Shown here in pieces: positions 25,992 through 34,556 of a stretch of DNA of 64,000 nucleotides; the stretch's first letter is position 1; every line of letters starts with the position of its first letter. The position numbers were made by a program, and so were the translations under genes. Source of the stretch: Salinisphaera sp. T31B1 (GTDB lineage: Bacteria > Pseudomonadota > Gammaproteobacteria > Nevskiales > Salinisphaeraceae); NCBI RefSeq assembly GCF_040361275.1, contig NZ_APNH01000006.1, positions 62,001 through 126,000 of the forward strand, read 5' to 3'. Below the pieces are notes generated by a model that was given only the letters and a program-made list of their open reading frames with translations, searched no databases and was not told the origin of the DNA.

Positions 25992-26980
25992 ATCGAATGG
26001 TCTCGATCGCCATCCCTCTTTTTGTCTGGGCCGCGGCGTGCCTTGTTGTGTTCGGCGTGCCATTGCTTGCGCTGAATTTCCTGCACGAACTGCTGGCTAG
26101 CAATCAGGCCGCCTTGTCAGTGGTACTTGACCCAGCATGGGCGATGCTTGACGTGCTGGGTTACCACTCGGCGACCGGTCGCCTGTCGATACATGACACT
26201 GTGCTTGATGCAGCCCTGTATGGATCGATCACGGCCTGCATCGCGATCTTCGCGATCCTCCTCCTAATCCATGGGCTCACGCCGCTGAAGTGGCAGATCC
26301 AGGCCATGGGGTCAATCACCCGTATTCAGGCATCTACGGCGTTGCACGATGACTGTGCAGCGTTGGCCGCCATGGCTGGCCAACCCATGCCGTCGCTTTG
26401 GCTGTTGAACAGCCCTCGAATCAACGCCTGGGTCTACAGCGCCCCGGGCGGCCGGCGCGCCGTCTTACTTACTGACGGGCTCGTTAATCAGCTTCGCGCT
26501 GATCAACTCCGCTGGGTATTCGCTCATGAACTGGGTCATCTGGCACACGGTGATGCCGCCGGCGCCGGGCTGTGGGCGGCCGGCACTCAATGCCTGAAAC
26601 TGCTTGATCGCATCCGTACGCTTATCGTCTTCTGGACCCTGCGCTCGATCGCGCGCTTGCCGGTGTTATGTCTGCTGCATCCCCCGATTGCGCTGGCCAT
26701 GCGAGTCATGGTCGTACTGGCGCGAATGATCGAACGGTTTCTCTGGGCTGCCCTAGTGTGTGTCAGTCGCGTATGGAATCGACATGCTGAGTTTCGCGCT
26801 GACGTCTATGCGTCAGAGCTCATCGGCCCAGAACCGGGGGCCGAGCTGCTTCAGCAGTTAGCGCGTACCGGCAGCCCACTTCTGGCGGATCTCATCGGGT
26901 CACATCCTTCGCATTCACGTCGAATTCAGGCCCTGATAAAGCGCCATCGACGAGTCGACAGTCGCCCACCAACCCATTGA
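25988..26980 (+). CDS. M48-family (HtpX/Ste24-like) membrane zinc metalloprotease
   Basis: The 330-residue protein has N-terminal membrane segments, then HELGHLAHGD (HExxH zinc motif) near residue 180. A helix further on (RHAEFRADVYASEL) supplies the third ligand, as in M48 peptidases. HtpX-like enzymes degrade misfolded membrane proteins. Two extra hydrophobic segments lie between the zinc helices. The ATG at 25988 overlaps the upstream stop codon (ATGA). Confidence 0.82.
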   Translation: MNRMVSIAIPLFVWAAACLVVFGVPLLALNFLHELLASNQAALSVVLDPAWAMLDVLGYHSATGRLSIHDTVLDAALYGSITACIAIFAILLLIHGLTPLKWQIQAMGSITRIQASTALHDDCAALAAMAGQPMPSLWLLNSPRINAWVYSAPGGRRAVLLTDGLVNQLRADQLRWVFAHELGHLAHGDAAGAGLWAAGTQCLKLLDRIRTLIVFWTLRSIARLPVLCLLHPPIALAMRVMVVLARMIERFLWAALVCVSRVWNRHAEFRADVYASELIGPEPGAELLQQLARTGSPLLADLIGSHPSHSRRIQALIKRHRRVDSRPPTH

Positions 26981-27070
26981 TTCACGCGCCTGATCTTAAT
27001 CTGGTCAACGCCGCAGCCGATGATTATATTTACGCCGCCGCAAAGGCATTACACATGGGGGAAAGTAATA

Positions 27071-27598
27071 GTGAGTCGTTTCGCTCTTGGATTTGCTGGT
27101 GTGCTCGCCGGCTCTTTATTGGCTGGTTGCGCTGCGATGCAACCGAAAACCGTACAGATGAACAGCCCATTCGATGCTGAAAAAGCCCAGCAAATGCTCA
27201 AACCAGGGCCCAATACGATCACTGGTAGCGCAGTGATTCGCCAGTCCGGAGGCGGGGTCGTGACCTGTGCCGGAAACCCCGTCTACCTTGTTCCGTCGAC
27301 TGAGTACGCGACCCAACGGATCCGGGCGATTTATGGAAACGGATATAAGGGATACGTTCCAGCCGCGGGATACCGGAAGATCGAGTTCATTCCGGACGAG
27401 CCGGGTTATAACAAATACACACGACAAACCAGCTGCGATGCGCAGGGCAACTTTGAGTTCACCAGCGTTGCTGATGGCTATTTCTATGTCACCACGGCTA
27501 TTACCTGGAGCGTCAACTATGTCGCTCAGGGTGGCGCGTTGATGCAATACGTAGATGTAAGGGGCGGTGAAACCGAGAAGGTTGTGCTATCACCGTAG
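27071..27598 (+). CDS. Putative lipoprotein
   Basis: The 175-residue product begins with a lipoprotein signal (ALGFAGVLAGSLLAGCAAMQ; lipobox LLAGC) and is otherwise rich in β-type segments (AVIRQSGGGVVTCAGNPVYL; NFEFTSVADGYFYVTTAITW). A GTG at 27071 preceded by GGGGGA is the best start. The function is unknown. A terminator follows at 27621. Confidence 0.65.
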   Translation: MSRFALGFAGVLAGSLLAGCAAMQPKTVQMNSPFDAEKAQQMLKPGPNTITGSAVIRQSGGGVVTCAGNPVYLVPSTEYATQRIRAIYGNGYKGYVPAAGYRKIEFIPDEPGYNKYTRQTSCDAQGNFEFTSVADGYFYVTTAITWSVNYVAQGGALMQYVDVRGGETEKVVLSP

Positions 27599-27620
27599 AC
27601 AAGAGCGTCGAAGATGTTGA

Positions 27621-27648
27621 AGCCCGGCCTACGCCCGGGCTTTTTTTT
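27621..27648 (+). terminator. Rho-independent terminator after the lipoprotein gene
   Basis: AGCCCGG hairpin followed by eight Ts. It directly precedes a repeated activator box. Confidence 0.85.
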
Positions 27649-27660
27649 GCGCCATACCAT

Positions 27661-27690
27661 GCAAAAATCGCGATATTTGACGCTTTGCGC
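27661..27690 (+). promoter_or_regulatory. FlhDC-type activator box 1 and promoter of the ssb operon
   Basis: CAAAAATCGCG, then ATAT-N6-CTTTGCG. The fixed six-base spacer before CTTT is common to all eleven copies. A -10-like TAGAT/TAGAAT follows at about 27712-27721. Confidence 0.6.
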
Positions 27691-27728
27691 AGTCTCTGTT
27701 GGCGTGATCGTTAGATAGAATCGACGCT

Positions 27729-27862
27729 GTTCTCTCGTCCATCTCGGACGACGCGCCGCCTTCGCGCAAAACGTGGCCACGGCAGCTGACCGTGTAATAA
27801 GCACAGCAATCCAGCCACCCAGCGGGGTCATCAACCCGTTGGGGCATGGTGCCTGTTGGGTT
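27729..27862 (+). ncRNA. Structured leader RNA L1 (ssb)
   Basis: The leader has three hairpins (TCGTCC/GGACGA, GCGC/GCGC, CACGG-CAGCTGA-CCGTG). A CAGC follows that can pair with the third loop. Then comes an H-type pseudoknot (CCCAgCGGG/CCCGTTGGG and CATCA/TGGTG). Four further copies of the same plan occur at 34.6, 35.7, 37.95 and 41.3 kb. The ssb ribosome site lies 25 bases beyond. Confidence 0.7.
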
Positions 27863-27894
27863 ATTAATCCATTGTTTAGACAGGAGTAATCATC

Positions 27895-28389
27895 ATGCAA
27901 CGAGGCATCAACAAAGCCATTCTAGTCGGCAACCTCGGCGCCGATCCGGAAGTTCGATACACCGCCGGCGGCACTGCTGTCGCCAACGTCACCCTTGCGA
28001 CCTCCGATACATGGAAAGACAAATCCACGGGCGAGTCGCAGGAGCGAACCGAATGGCATCGCGTCGTTTTGTTCAACCGTCTGGGCGAAATCGCGGGCGA
28101 GTATCTGCGTAAAGGTTCCAAGATCTACGTTGAGGGTCGTCTTCAGACCCGCAAATGGCAGAACAAGGATGGCGTCGATCAGTACACGACTGAGGTGATC
28201 GCCAACGATATGCAGATGCTCGACAGCCGATCGTCGTCACGTTCTGACGAGAATCAGCAGCAAGGTGCACCGCAAAATCGCGTACAGCGCCCGTCGCAGC
28301 AGCCTCGCCAACAAGCACCGCAGCAACAACGCCAGCCGGCGTTCGCGGGTGGTTTCGGCGAAGACGAAGAGGATGACATCCCCTTCTAG
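27895..28389 (+). CDS. ssb: Single-stranded DNA-binding protein
   Basis: The 164-residue protein has the OB-fold series of bacterial SSB ([61 protein letters not shown]). A Gln/Pro/Arg-rich linker and the acidic tip DDIPF follow, the tip that binds partner proteins. It coats single-stranded DNA during transfer and repair. It opens an operon with a possible annealing protein and a nuclease. AGGAG precedes the ATG. A pseudoknotted leader upstream may regulate it. Confidence 0.95.
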   Translation: MQRGINKAILVGNLGADPEVRYTAGGTAVANVTLATSDTWKDKSTGESQERTEWHRVVLFNRLGEIAGEYLRKGSKIYVEGRLQTRKWQNKDGVDQYTTEVIANDMQMLDSRSSSRSDENQQQGAPQNRVQRPSQQPRQQAPQQQRQPAFAGGFGEDEEDDIPF

Positions 28390-28445
28390 CAGTTACTAAT
28401 GCTGCTTCGTTTATTCTAACCACCTGATTTTTCAGGACATTAAAC

Positions 28446-28483
28446 CCCCGAGGGGCGCACCAGCCCCCGTGGGGCTGGTGTGC
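28446..28483 (+). other. Pseudoknot-like hairpin between ssb and the next gene
   Basis: CACCAGCCCC/GGGGCTGGTG forms a strong stem. An upstream CCCC can compete for the GGGG, giving the same a1-a2-b1-b2 order as the clearer modules at 29239 and 39321. It is the weakest of the three. Confidence 0.5.
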
Positions 28484-28508
28484 CTTCATTTAGCTATGGA
28501 GTCACACC

Positions 28509-29225
28509 ATGACAGCCAGTAACCAGAAAGTCCTGCTCGGCTTCGACGATGAAGGCGAAGCAATTCAGTACCGCAAGCTCTCATCTCGTCTGCCTTCGTT
28601 CCTCGAGGCGTATCCGCCGAGTCAGGATTACCAGGTGCGGATCGAATATCTCGATCCGATTGAAGCAAAGCCAGGGCTCAGCGCTCTATACCAGACCGCG
28701 ATCGCGGGTGGCCATAACCCGGCCGATATCGGTCTACCGCCGATCACCGGCAATACGATGATCTTTCGGGCCGAGCTTGTGAGCCCTAACGATAAGATCA
28801 TCGGTTCGGCATCGGCACTTGTGCTGATTCAGGAATATAAGGACTGGGAAAAAGGCGAAACTGCGGCACGCCAGCGACTGTTGGCATCGCTGGGTTTCGG
28901 GGGCGAGGTGTTCGATAACGATGAGGGTCGAGACCAACGTGGTCAGGGATTCACACCGGCACCGGTACCAGCCGCCGCTCCCAGTGATAAATCCTCATCG
29001 GCTGCTGTCGTTCCAATCAAGGGCAAGTCGCAGCCGACACCGGCTGTAGTCGAGCCGTCCGTGGAATCCACCTCCCAGAAGCCACAGGCGGCAACGGAGA
29101 GTTCGATACCGCAGGCGCTGGTCCGCCAGATCGACCATCAATCCGCACTCAAAGGGATCGATGTGCCCGAATATTCGAACCATGCCGAAGCCAAGGCAGT
29201 ACTCAAGCAGCTGATCCAGAGCTAG
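28509..29225 (+). CDS. Possible single-strand annealing/recombination mediator (ssb-exo operon)
   Basis: The 238-residue protein has an N-terminal domain of about 140 residues (VLLGFDDEGEAIQYRKLSSR; MIFRAELVSPNDKIIGSASA). It contains the phrase DWEKGETAARQRLLASLGF, like the ETAA-RAL-A-GF segment of ERF/Rad52-type annealing proteins. A disordered Pro/Ser-rich linker and a short C-terminal helix follow. It lies between ssb and a nuclease, where SXT carries bet and exo. Function is inferred from position and this one segment. Confidence 0.45.
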   Translation: MTASNQKVLLGFDDEGEAIQYRKLSSRLPSFLEAYPPSQDYQVRIEYLDPIEAKPGLSALYQTAIAGGHNPADIGLPPITGNTMIFRAELVSPNDKIIGSASALVLIQEYKDWEKGETAARQRLLASLGFGGEVFDNDEGRDQRGQGFTPAPVPAAAPSDKSSSAAVVPIKGKSQPTPAVVEPSVESTSQKPQAATESSIPQALVRQIDHQSALKGIDVPEYSNHAEAKAVLKQLIQS

Positions 29226-29238
29226 GCCTACCTACCCA

Positions 29239-29282
29239 CCGCCCGTGGAGTGTTTTATGCACCTCCCGGGCGGGGGAGGTGC
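29239..29282 (+). other. H-type pseudoknot before the exonuclease gene
   Basis: CCGCCCG (29239) pairs with CGGGCGG (29267). GCACCTCC (29259) pairs with GGAGGTGC (29275). The order a1-a2-b1-b2 makes an H-type pseudoknot ending 18 bases before the ATG at 29300. Confidence 0.6.
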
Positions 29283-29299
29283 GTCTGCTAGGAGCAGTC

Positions 29300-30160
29300 A
29301 TGAGCACTAGAACCTATCGACCGTCGGGTGTTCTCAAGTTCGAGGATTGCCCGCGGGCTTTTTACTATCAGTACGTGGAAGGGATCCGATCCGTCGGAGT
29401 TTCTTCAAACCTTGTGTTTGGTACCGCTGTGCATACGGCTGTCACCGGCTACCTCGATGGCAGCGTCTCAGATCCGGAAACGAAGTTTCGTGAGGAGTGG
29501 GCCGCAGGCATCGAGAAAGCCGAAGTTCACTACACATCGAGATTTGGTCCTGATGACCTGGAGGCGATCGGCGCCTCGTTATGCGATCAATTTCCTGAAG
29601 CATGGCAGGACACCGGCCTGGTGCCCTTGGTCGATGCCCAGGGCCCGGTCATCGAACGGCGATTCAAAGCCGAAGTCGCGCCTTCCGTGTACCTAAGCGG
29701 CCAGCTCGATATTGCGGCGATGAATTGTGACGGTGATGTTCAACTGGTTGACGTCAAAACGCCCGCAAGCGTCCCTGACGTGATCTGGCAATCGGACCAG
29801 TTGACTGGGTATCAATTACTCATCGAAGAGCATAAGCAGGAGCTGGGTATCGAGTCTGTTACGAAGGTTGGCTTCATGAACCTTCTCAAGCGCAAGGTTC
29901 CTACCGGCAAGAGCCGGAGCAAGGGACCGGAGATCCAGCCCATCGAGTTCCTACCCGCACGTAAGAGTGAGGATGTGCTCGAGTACAAGCAGAAAATCCG
30001 TTGGATGGATGAGGATGTTGTCAAAGGACGCTTTCCACGCCGCGGTCGTATGGCCCACAACACACCTTGTGGCATGTGCGACTTCGCCGGGTTGTGCCTG
30101 AATGGCGACTGGGAAGGACTCGAGCAACCACAGCAACAAGCCGTGGCCAATCTGGTCTGA
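29300..30160 (+). CDS. PD-(D/E)XK exonuclease, Cas4/RecB-like, with probable Fe-S cluster
   Basis: The 286-residue protein begins with the RPSGVLKFEDCPRAFYYQYV segment seen in Cas4/AddB-type nucleases. It has the catalytic core (SGQLDIAAM...VQLVDVKTP: LD then DxK, residues about 140-160). One N-terminal cysteine (FEDCP) and three C-terminal ones (CGMCDFAGLC) would hold a 4Fe-4S cluster. By position it corresponds to exo of the SXT bet/exo pair, supplying single-stranded ends. The ATG at 29300 follows GGAG. A two-way terminator ends the operon. Confidence 0.8.
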   Translation: MSTRTYRPSGVLKFEDCPRAFYYQYVEGIRSVGVSSNLVFGTAVHTAVTGYLDGSVSDPETKFREEWAAGIEKAEVHYTSRFGPDDLEAIGASLCDQFPEAWQDTGLVPLVDAQGPVIERRFKAEVAPSVYLSGQLDIAAMNCDGDVQLVDVKTPASVPDVIWQSDQLTGYQLLIEEHKQELGIESVTKVGFMNLLKRKVPTGKSRSKGPEIQPIEFLPARKSEDVLEYKQKIRWMDEDVVKGRFPRRGRMAHNTPCGMCDFAGLCLNGDWEGLEQPQQQAVANLV

Positions 30161-30191
30161 TCGATCGAACGCCCAGGACGTTCGATCAACA

Positions 30192-30220
30192 TAAAGGGCG
30201 CCTCTGGGGCGCCCTTTTTT
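30192..30220. terminator. Bidirectional terminator between the exonuclease gene and parB
   Basis: AAGGGCGCC-tctg-GGGCGCCC followed by six Ts. It separates converging units and could serve both strands. Confidence 0.75.
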
Positions 30221-31211
30221 ATTGCTGTTCGTCGTGCAGCCGGTTGAGTAAGTTTCGCCAGACCTTTCCCGCCTGGTTAAAGTCGCTCCAATCGATGCGC
30301 GAGTAGTCACCTTCAGGGTCGATGCGCGACACGAGCGTCTTGACCACCTCGCCGCTGTGAGCGCGCCCCATGTTCACATGAGACGGTGGCCGCCCCTTCT
30401 TGCGTTTCGGCGCTGGCTCAGGCTCGACATGGGTCTGCGCGGTACGTGCAGCCGAACGCCGTTGCGGCATCATGTCCTCGAAGTCTTGAGTCTCGATGCG
30501 CTGTTTGCGTTCGTGTCCGTGCAGCTTGGTCAGCTGCTCTGCAATCGTGATATTCGGTACCTGGTCACGCAACACAGCATCGCGTAGATCTGCTGGCCCT
30601 GTTATCACAGACCACCAGCGATAGGCTTGCGTTTTCGGAATGCGAACAGTCTCTTGCAGCTCGACTCCGCTGAGGATGGGCGAGCCGGCCGCTTCACGTT
30701 CGTCCAAAATGTTGAGCAAGCCCCGAAGCATCGCAGAGGCGGTCAGGTTGCGACGATGCACGTTTTCAATCAGATGGCGCGTTGCATTGCCGCTGGGCTT
30801 TTCCGGATAGACCATGACCTGCATTTCGTCGAGCCCAGCGAGCTGACAAGCCCACCAGCGCCGTTCGCCTGCCATGAGTTCGATAAGGCCCGTGCCGACG
30901 CGGTAGCCCAAGCCAGGTTGAAGCTGGCCATGGTCGCGTATGGTGAGTGCCAAATCGTTTATGTACTCAGCCTCCTCGCGCATAGCGGGGTCTTCGATGC
31001 CCTCCGGATTCGAAAGTTTCTCGAGCGTAATATCGAGCTTGCGAGCGTTTTTCGGCGAGGGCCGGATATCGTCAATCGGGACGTAGACCAGCGTTGCCTT
31101 CGCATCCCAATCCTTCGCAAGATGATCGCCCGTTTCGTTCAAGCCTGAATCCGATCGGCTAATCGTTTCAGCTTTACCCTTTAGGGGCGAGACGGATTTA
31201 CCTCTAAGCAT
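30219..31211 (-). CDS. parB: ParB plasmid partition protein
   Basis: The 330-residue protein has the ParB nuclease-like domain (VPIDDIRPSPKNARKL; GLIELMAGERRWWACQLAG; IENVHRRNLTASAMLRGLL). An HTH region (LQETVRIPKTQAYRWWSVI) and a basic C-terminus follow. It would bind the parS-like site at 32213 and bridge to ParA. The ATG at 31211 follows GGAG by seven bases and overlaps the end of parA; the frame further upstream is parA sequence. GERRWWA varies from the usual GERRYRA. Confidence 0.85.
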   Translation of the reverse strand: MLRGKSVSPLKGKAETISRSDSGLNETGDHLAKDWDAKATLVYVPIDDIRPSPKNARKLDITLEKLSNPEGIEDPAMREEAEYINDLALTIRDHGQLQPGLGYRVGTGLIELMAGERRWWACQLAGLDEMQVMVYPEKPSGNATRHLIENVHRRNLTASAMLRGLLNILDEREAAGSPILSGVELQETVRIPKTQAYRWWSVITGPADLRDAVLRDQVPNITIAEQLTKLHGHERKQRIETQDFEDMMPQRRSAARTAQTHVEPEPAPKRKKGRPPSHVNMGRAHSGEVVKTLVSRIDPEGDYSRIDWSDFNQAGKVWRNLLNRLHDEQQ

Positions 31212-32094
31212 TGTCATTCTCCGGGAAGAGCCGGTTTTCCAAAGCGACGCACCAGGGTTCGATAACCCTCCGTGCCGGATTGCTCGGACGCAAAGCGAAT
31301 ACAGACCGTGGCAGCAAACCTCGAACGTCGCGTTCGGCATAAGCGGCGCGGTTCGGTATCAGCGTTTCATTGAGATGTGGCGCCAGACCCGGCGAATCCT
31401 TTAGCTGCTTCAGTAGACCGTTATGGAGGCTTCGCACCTTCTGGTACTTGTTGACCTGCAACCCCAAGAGCTCAAGCGGATTATCCGACGCGCGCTCACG
31501 CTGTTCTTCAACCACCATGCCGATCACCGCATCAAGACCGTCGACGCATTGCTGTTCAAGTTCAACGGGGATGAGCGTATGGGTCGACGCCTTGATCACC
31601 CCGCGCATCAGAGATGATTCCATCGGACCCGTATCGAATATAACCATGTCGTATTCGGCGCTCAGCATTTCATCGCTAAAGAATTTTGCGATCGTACCCT
31701 CGATACTTTCGCGAACGTTGACGTCCTTTGCTTCTCTTACATTTAGAAGCTCCCGGCTGTCAGCCGGCAGCAGATCTAATCGTCCGTTCGGCAACTCCTC
31801 GAGCTGGTACTGGTAGATCACCCGATCAGGATAAAAGATATCCGCGGATGACGATCGACCGTTCCAGTCGGCGAGCGCTGGGTCTGTTGGATCAAAGTCG
31901 GGATTCCGTGGAGGCCTCTTGTACCGACCAGACGAAACCCTGTTCATAGGTAGATATAGAGAACTCAGCGAACATTGGTCATCAAAATCGACGATCAGAA
32001 CTCGGTGATTCCGGGAGAACCATTCGGCCAGGATGCGAACGAGCGTGGTCTTACCAACGCCCCCTTTTCGTTGCGGCAATGAGAGTCTGATCAC
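31204..32094 (-). CDS. parA: ParA plasmid partition ATPase
   Basis: The 296-residue Walker-type ATPase starts MIRLSLPQRKGGVGKTTLVR, with the deviant Walker A KGGVGKTT. It continues with VLIVDFDDQCSLSS and MVIFDTGPMESSLMRG. ParA forms DNA-bound ATP gradients that move the ParB-plasmid complex. It lacks an N-terminal HTH. A perfect palindrome 21 bases upstream of its start is the likely operator. It overlaps parB by a few bases. Confidence 0.88.
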   Translation of the reverse strand: MIRLSLPQRKGGVGKTTLVRILAEWFSRNHRVLIVDFDDQCSLSSLYLPMNRVSSGRYKRPPRNPDFDPTDPALADWNGRSSSADIFYPDRVIYQYQLEELPNGRLDLLPADSRELLNVREAKDVNVRESIEGTIAKFFSDEMLSAEYDMVIFDTGPMESSLMRGVIKASTHTLIPVELEQQCVDGLDAVIGMVVEEQRERASDNPLELLGLQVNKYQKVRSLHNGLLKQLKDSPGLAPHLNETLIPNRAAYAERDVRGLLPRSVFALRPSNPARRVIEPWCVALENRLFPENDNA

Positions 32095-32114
32095 GTCGTT
32101 CCTTCCAGAATTTT

Positions 32115-32136
32115 AGGGTATTTTTGAACAAAAATA
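32115..32136. promoter_or_regulatory. parA operator palindrome GGTATTTTTG-AA-CAAAAATACC
   Basis: A perfect 10+2+10 inverted repeat just before parA. Its core is shared with the palindrome at 21543-21562. Confidence 0.65.
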
Positions 32137-32212
32137 CCGGGTTTTAACTCATTGTTACTAAAGACGTATTTCTGATTTTCAAATAAGTCCCGCGCGGAAC
32201 TCGACCGCCAAA

Positions 32213-32228
32213 TGTTCCACGTAGAACA
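32213..32228. promoter_or_regulatory. parS-like site TGTTCCACGTAGAACA
   Basis: A near-perfect palindrome resembling the canonical parS TGTTTCACGTGAAACA (13 of 16 positions). It lies between parA and rep, next to parB's operon. Confidence 0.65.
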
Positions 32229-32254
32229 TCGCGCAATCCTACGTTTAAGGGCTT

Positions 32255-33637
32255 TCAGACCTTTAGATTCGCCTCCGTCCGCAAATCGACAATAGCGACG
32301 CCCTGCTCTAGCGCGCACCGGTTCTCGTCGTCTTTTGTCGGCGCAGGTAGGACATGCGTACGAACAAATGTTCTGAAGTGCGCAGTCACCATGGGTGCGT
32401 CCTCGTTCTTGGTGTAGCGCTTCATCAGCAACGGCGTGCATTTGAGTACCTCCTCATAAAACCGGTCCCAGGTCTGTTGGTACTCGTTACTCGTTGCACT
32501 GTTCACCCACTCCTGGAAACGCCAAGCGGGAAAGATATTGTTGTTGAACTCAGCGAGCTTTTCTCGGGCAGCCTTTCGGCGCTCATCATCGTTGTTTCGC
32601 TCGTTTGTAGTTTTTTCATTGCCTGAGAGCGCGATGATCGCATCGTAATCAATGTCCTTGGGTCTGTAGTCGCCTTTCAACGCGTTGAACGTGTACCCGG
32701 GTACCCCCTTGCTACGGATCTTGCCGGCCCTAATTCGTTCTGAAACGACTAGGAGATTGTCGTAAATATACTGATCGTCGTATTCGTCCAGCATGTTGAC
32801 GGCGGTATTGCGCTCCAAACCAAAGGCAAGAAGAGCCTCATATGTAGGAAGTCGATCAGCGACTATCTCATCGCTCACATCGGCTGCGAGCAACGGCGGC
32901 ATCGGTGGGCCGTCGTAGTCGGTGTTTTCCAGAACGATGAACTGAATTGCTAAGACTTCGTGGCCGTGCTTCTTCAAGATCGGCTCGACAAAGATCTCCG
33001 TGGTCTCGTTGATCTCCTTGACCGAAGGCTTGACGACATCTCTGTTTAGTATTTTGAATTCTGGATATCGTCCCGACACTCCCATGAGAGCCCGGAATGT
33101 ATCTAACGACCAGGCCCGTGTACGACCGAGATCGCGATAACGTGCACAGTTCTCGTATAACGCGAGGCTTTGCTTTCTGACTAGTTGGTGCTGTACCGAA
33201 TAGTTAATTCGTGCAAAGACTTCAGGATCGAGAATGCTTTCGACAATCTCAACGGAATACGAATATTTGATGATGTCGTCGACCATCTCATAGCCGGCGA
33301 GCCAGCTCGAACCGCCTAGGCGTTGACGAAGGTTCTCATCGATGTAGTTCCACTCAACAGTTTTCTTCAGCAAACCGTTAAGTATTCGCCGCAGGTTATT
33401 CGTGCTTTGCCTCGAGCCGGTAACCAGCTTCGCGAACTGATTCCGGTCGATCCAGTGCTGACGAACACCGCCACCGAAATTCTCACTATCGGCGTGGAGT
33501 GACATCGCATTGGCAAGCAGCACATTGACTGCAATCCGTTCTTTGGCTGTCAGTGGTGCTGCCGAGTGAACAGCTCCAACGTGTTTCCGAAGGATCGTAG
33601 CCTTCTGCATCCCTGGTAACGTGATTTGTGTCGGCAT
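32255..33637 (-). CDS. rep: Rep_3-family plasmid replication initiator
   Basis: The 460-residue protein has two winged-helix-type regions typical of RepB/Rep_3 initiators: residues 25-135 (LTAKERIAVNVLLANAMSLH; VTGSRQSTNNLRRILNGLLK) and 140-230 (VEIVESILDPEVFARINYSV, then KQSLALYENCARYRDLGRTR, FRALMGVSGRYPEFKILNRD and VKPSVKEINETTEIFVEP). A long C-terminal region of about 200 residues is extra and unrecognised. It would bind the 17 iterons upstream. Iteron-like sequence overlaps its start codon and promoter, which fits autorepression. Confidence 0.85.
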   Translation of the reverse strand: MPTQITLPGMQKATILRKHVGAVHSAAPLTAKERIAVNVLLANAMSLHADSENFGGGVRQHWIDRNQFAKLVTGSRQSTNNLRRILNGLLKKTVEWNYIDENLRQRLGGSSWLAGYEMVDDIIKYSYSVEIVESILDPEVFARINYSVQHQLVRKQSLALYENCARYRDLGRTRAWSLDTFRALMGVSGRYPEFKILNRDVVKPSVKEINETTEIFVEPILKKHGHEVLAIQFIVLENTDYDGPPMPPLLAADVSDEIVADRLPTYEALLAFGLERNTAVNMLDEYDDQYIYDNLLVVSERIRAGKIRSKGVPGYTFNALKGDYRPKDIDYDAIIALSGNEKTTNERNNDDERRKAAREKLAEFNNNIFPAWRFQEWVNSATSNEYQQTWDRFYEEVLKCTPLLMKRYTKNEDAPMVTAHFRTFVRTHVLPAPTKDDENRCALEQGVAIVDLRTEANLKV

Positions 33638-33684
33638 GGTGAGAACTATTCTTTGTGTGATATCACCTCAGCGTGATGTTACAC
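33638..33684. promoter_or_regulatory. Iteron-like operator at the rep promoter
   Basis: GGTGAGAACTATTC adjoins the rep start codon. TGTGATATCACC and GTGATGTTACAC follow. They are variants of the iteron ends GTGA and TCAC, as expected for Rep autoregulation. Confidence 0.5.
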
Positions 33685-33906
33685 GTCTACCATAGAAGAG
33701 CAATGAGTTGTTGAACGGAAAATCTCACCTCATCCGTCTTTTTCGGCGGAGCTGTATGACAGCAAGCGATTGATTCTTTGCAGTCGATCTTCGATGAGCT
33801 TTTAAAACGGCTGCTTGCTAGCTGTATCTAACCTATCTCTTAAGCAACTTATATATAACTATAGCGTCTCAAAAACACATACAAGACAATGAGTTACGAT
33901 AATTCA

Positions 33907-34481
33907 GGTGAGAAGAATTTCACGCGTGAGTGAGAGGAATCACACACTTTTCAAAATGGAGTGAGAACAATCCCGCGCCTGGGTGATAAGAATTGCACGT
34001 CTGGTCTTGCAGGTGAGTAAAATTCTACGCATTGGTGAGAGCAATTCCACGCGTGGGTGATACGAATCCCACGCTGCGTCTGTTCAGTCGCTAGCCGGAT
34101 ATAAGTAGGCGGCTTAAATTCAGGCGATATGGGATTTTTACGTTCGCGAATACGTGTAAGCTATTGAAAAATCAGCAACTTCATAACAGCGAGATAGCGT
34201 AGCGTGCATCGGACACTGTGAAGGTGATAGAAATTTCACGCTTTCGATTAGGTGAGTATTTTTCCACGCCTTGTTCGTGGTGAGAGGAATTACACACACT
34301 TGTGGTGAGAAGATTTACACAGCAACGAAGGTGAGAGGAGTTACACGCCTAACTGGAGGTGATAGAAATTCCACAGGATCCCGAAGTGAGACGAATTACA
34401 CGGTCGATAGGGTGAGTAGAATATAGAGCAACTGGAAGTGAGAGCTTTTCCACACCTTATTGAGTGAGAAGCATTCCACAT
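33907..34481. other. Replication origin (oriV) with 17 iterons in two clusters
   Basis: The 19-base repeats read GGTGAGAnGAATTnCACGC. Seven lie at 33907-34074 (starts 33907, 33929, 33960, 33982, 34012, 34034, 34056). Ten lie at 34223-34481 (34223, 34251, 34279, 34304, 34330, 34358, 34385, 34411, 34437, 34463). All are on one strand. Each has weak dyad ends (GTGA/TCAC). The 148-base gap at 34075-34222 and AT-rich stretch 33836-33900 are candidates for melting. No DnaA box was confirmed. Confidence 0.88.
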
Positions 34482-34485
34482 TCGC

Positions 34486-34512
34486 GAAAGTTGCATATAT
34501 GAGCGCTTTGCC
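34486..34512 (+). promoter_or_regulatory. Activator box 2 before the WGR gene
   Basis: GAAAGTTGC, TATA, six bases, CTTTGCC. It begins 5 bases after the last iteron, so replication origin and promoter adjoin. Confidence 0.6.
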
Positions 34513-34556
34513 TGGTCACTGCTGACGATCAGTTCCGATAGAGTGTTGGCTCCTAC

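Noticed and set aside
27020-27070. ATG start of the lipoprotein at 27020
   Set aside because: It puts 17 residues before the signal peptide; GTG at 27071 has a G-rich ribosome site.
32091-32441. 116-codon reverse ORF between rep and parA
   Set aside because: Overlaps the end of rep and the parS-like site; composition is not protein-like.
33907-34481. CRISPR-like repeat array
   Set aside because: Repeats are degenerate, 19 bases, closely spaced and next to a Rep_3 gene: iterons.
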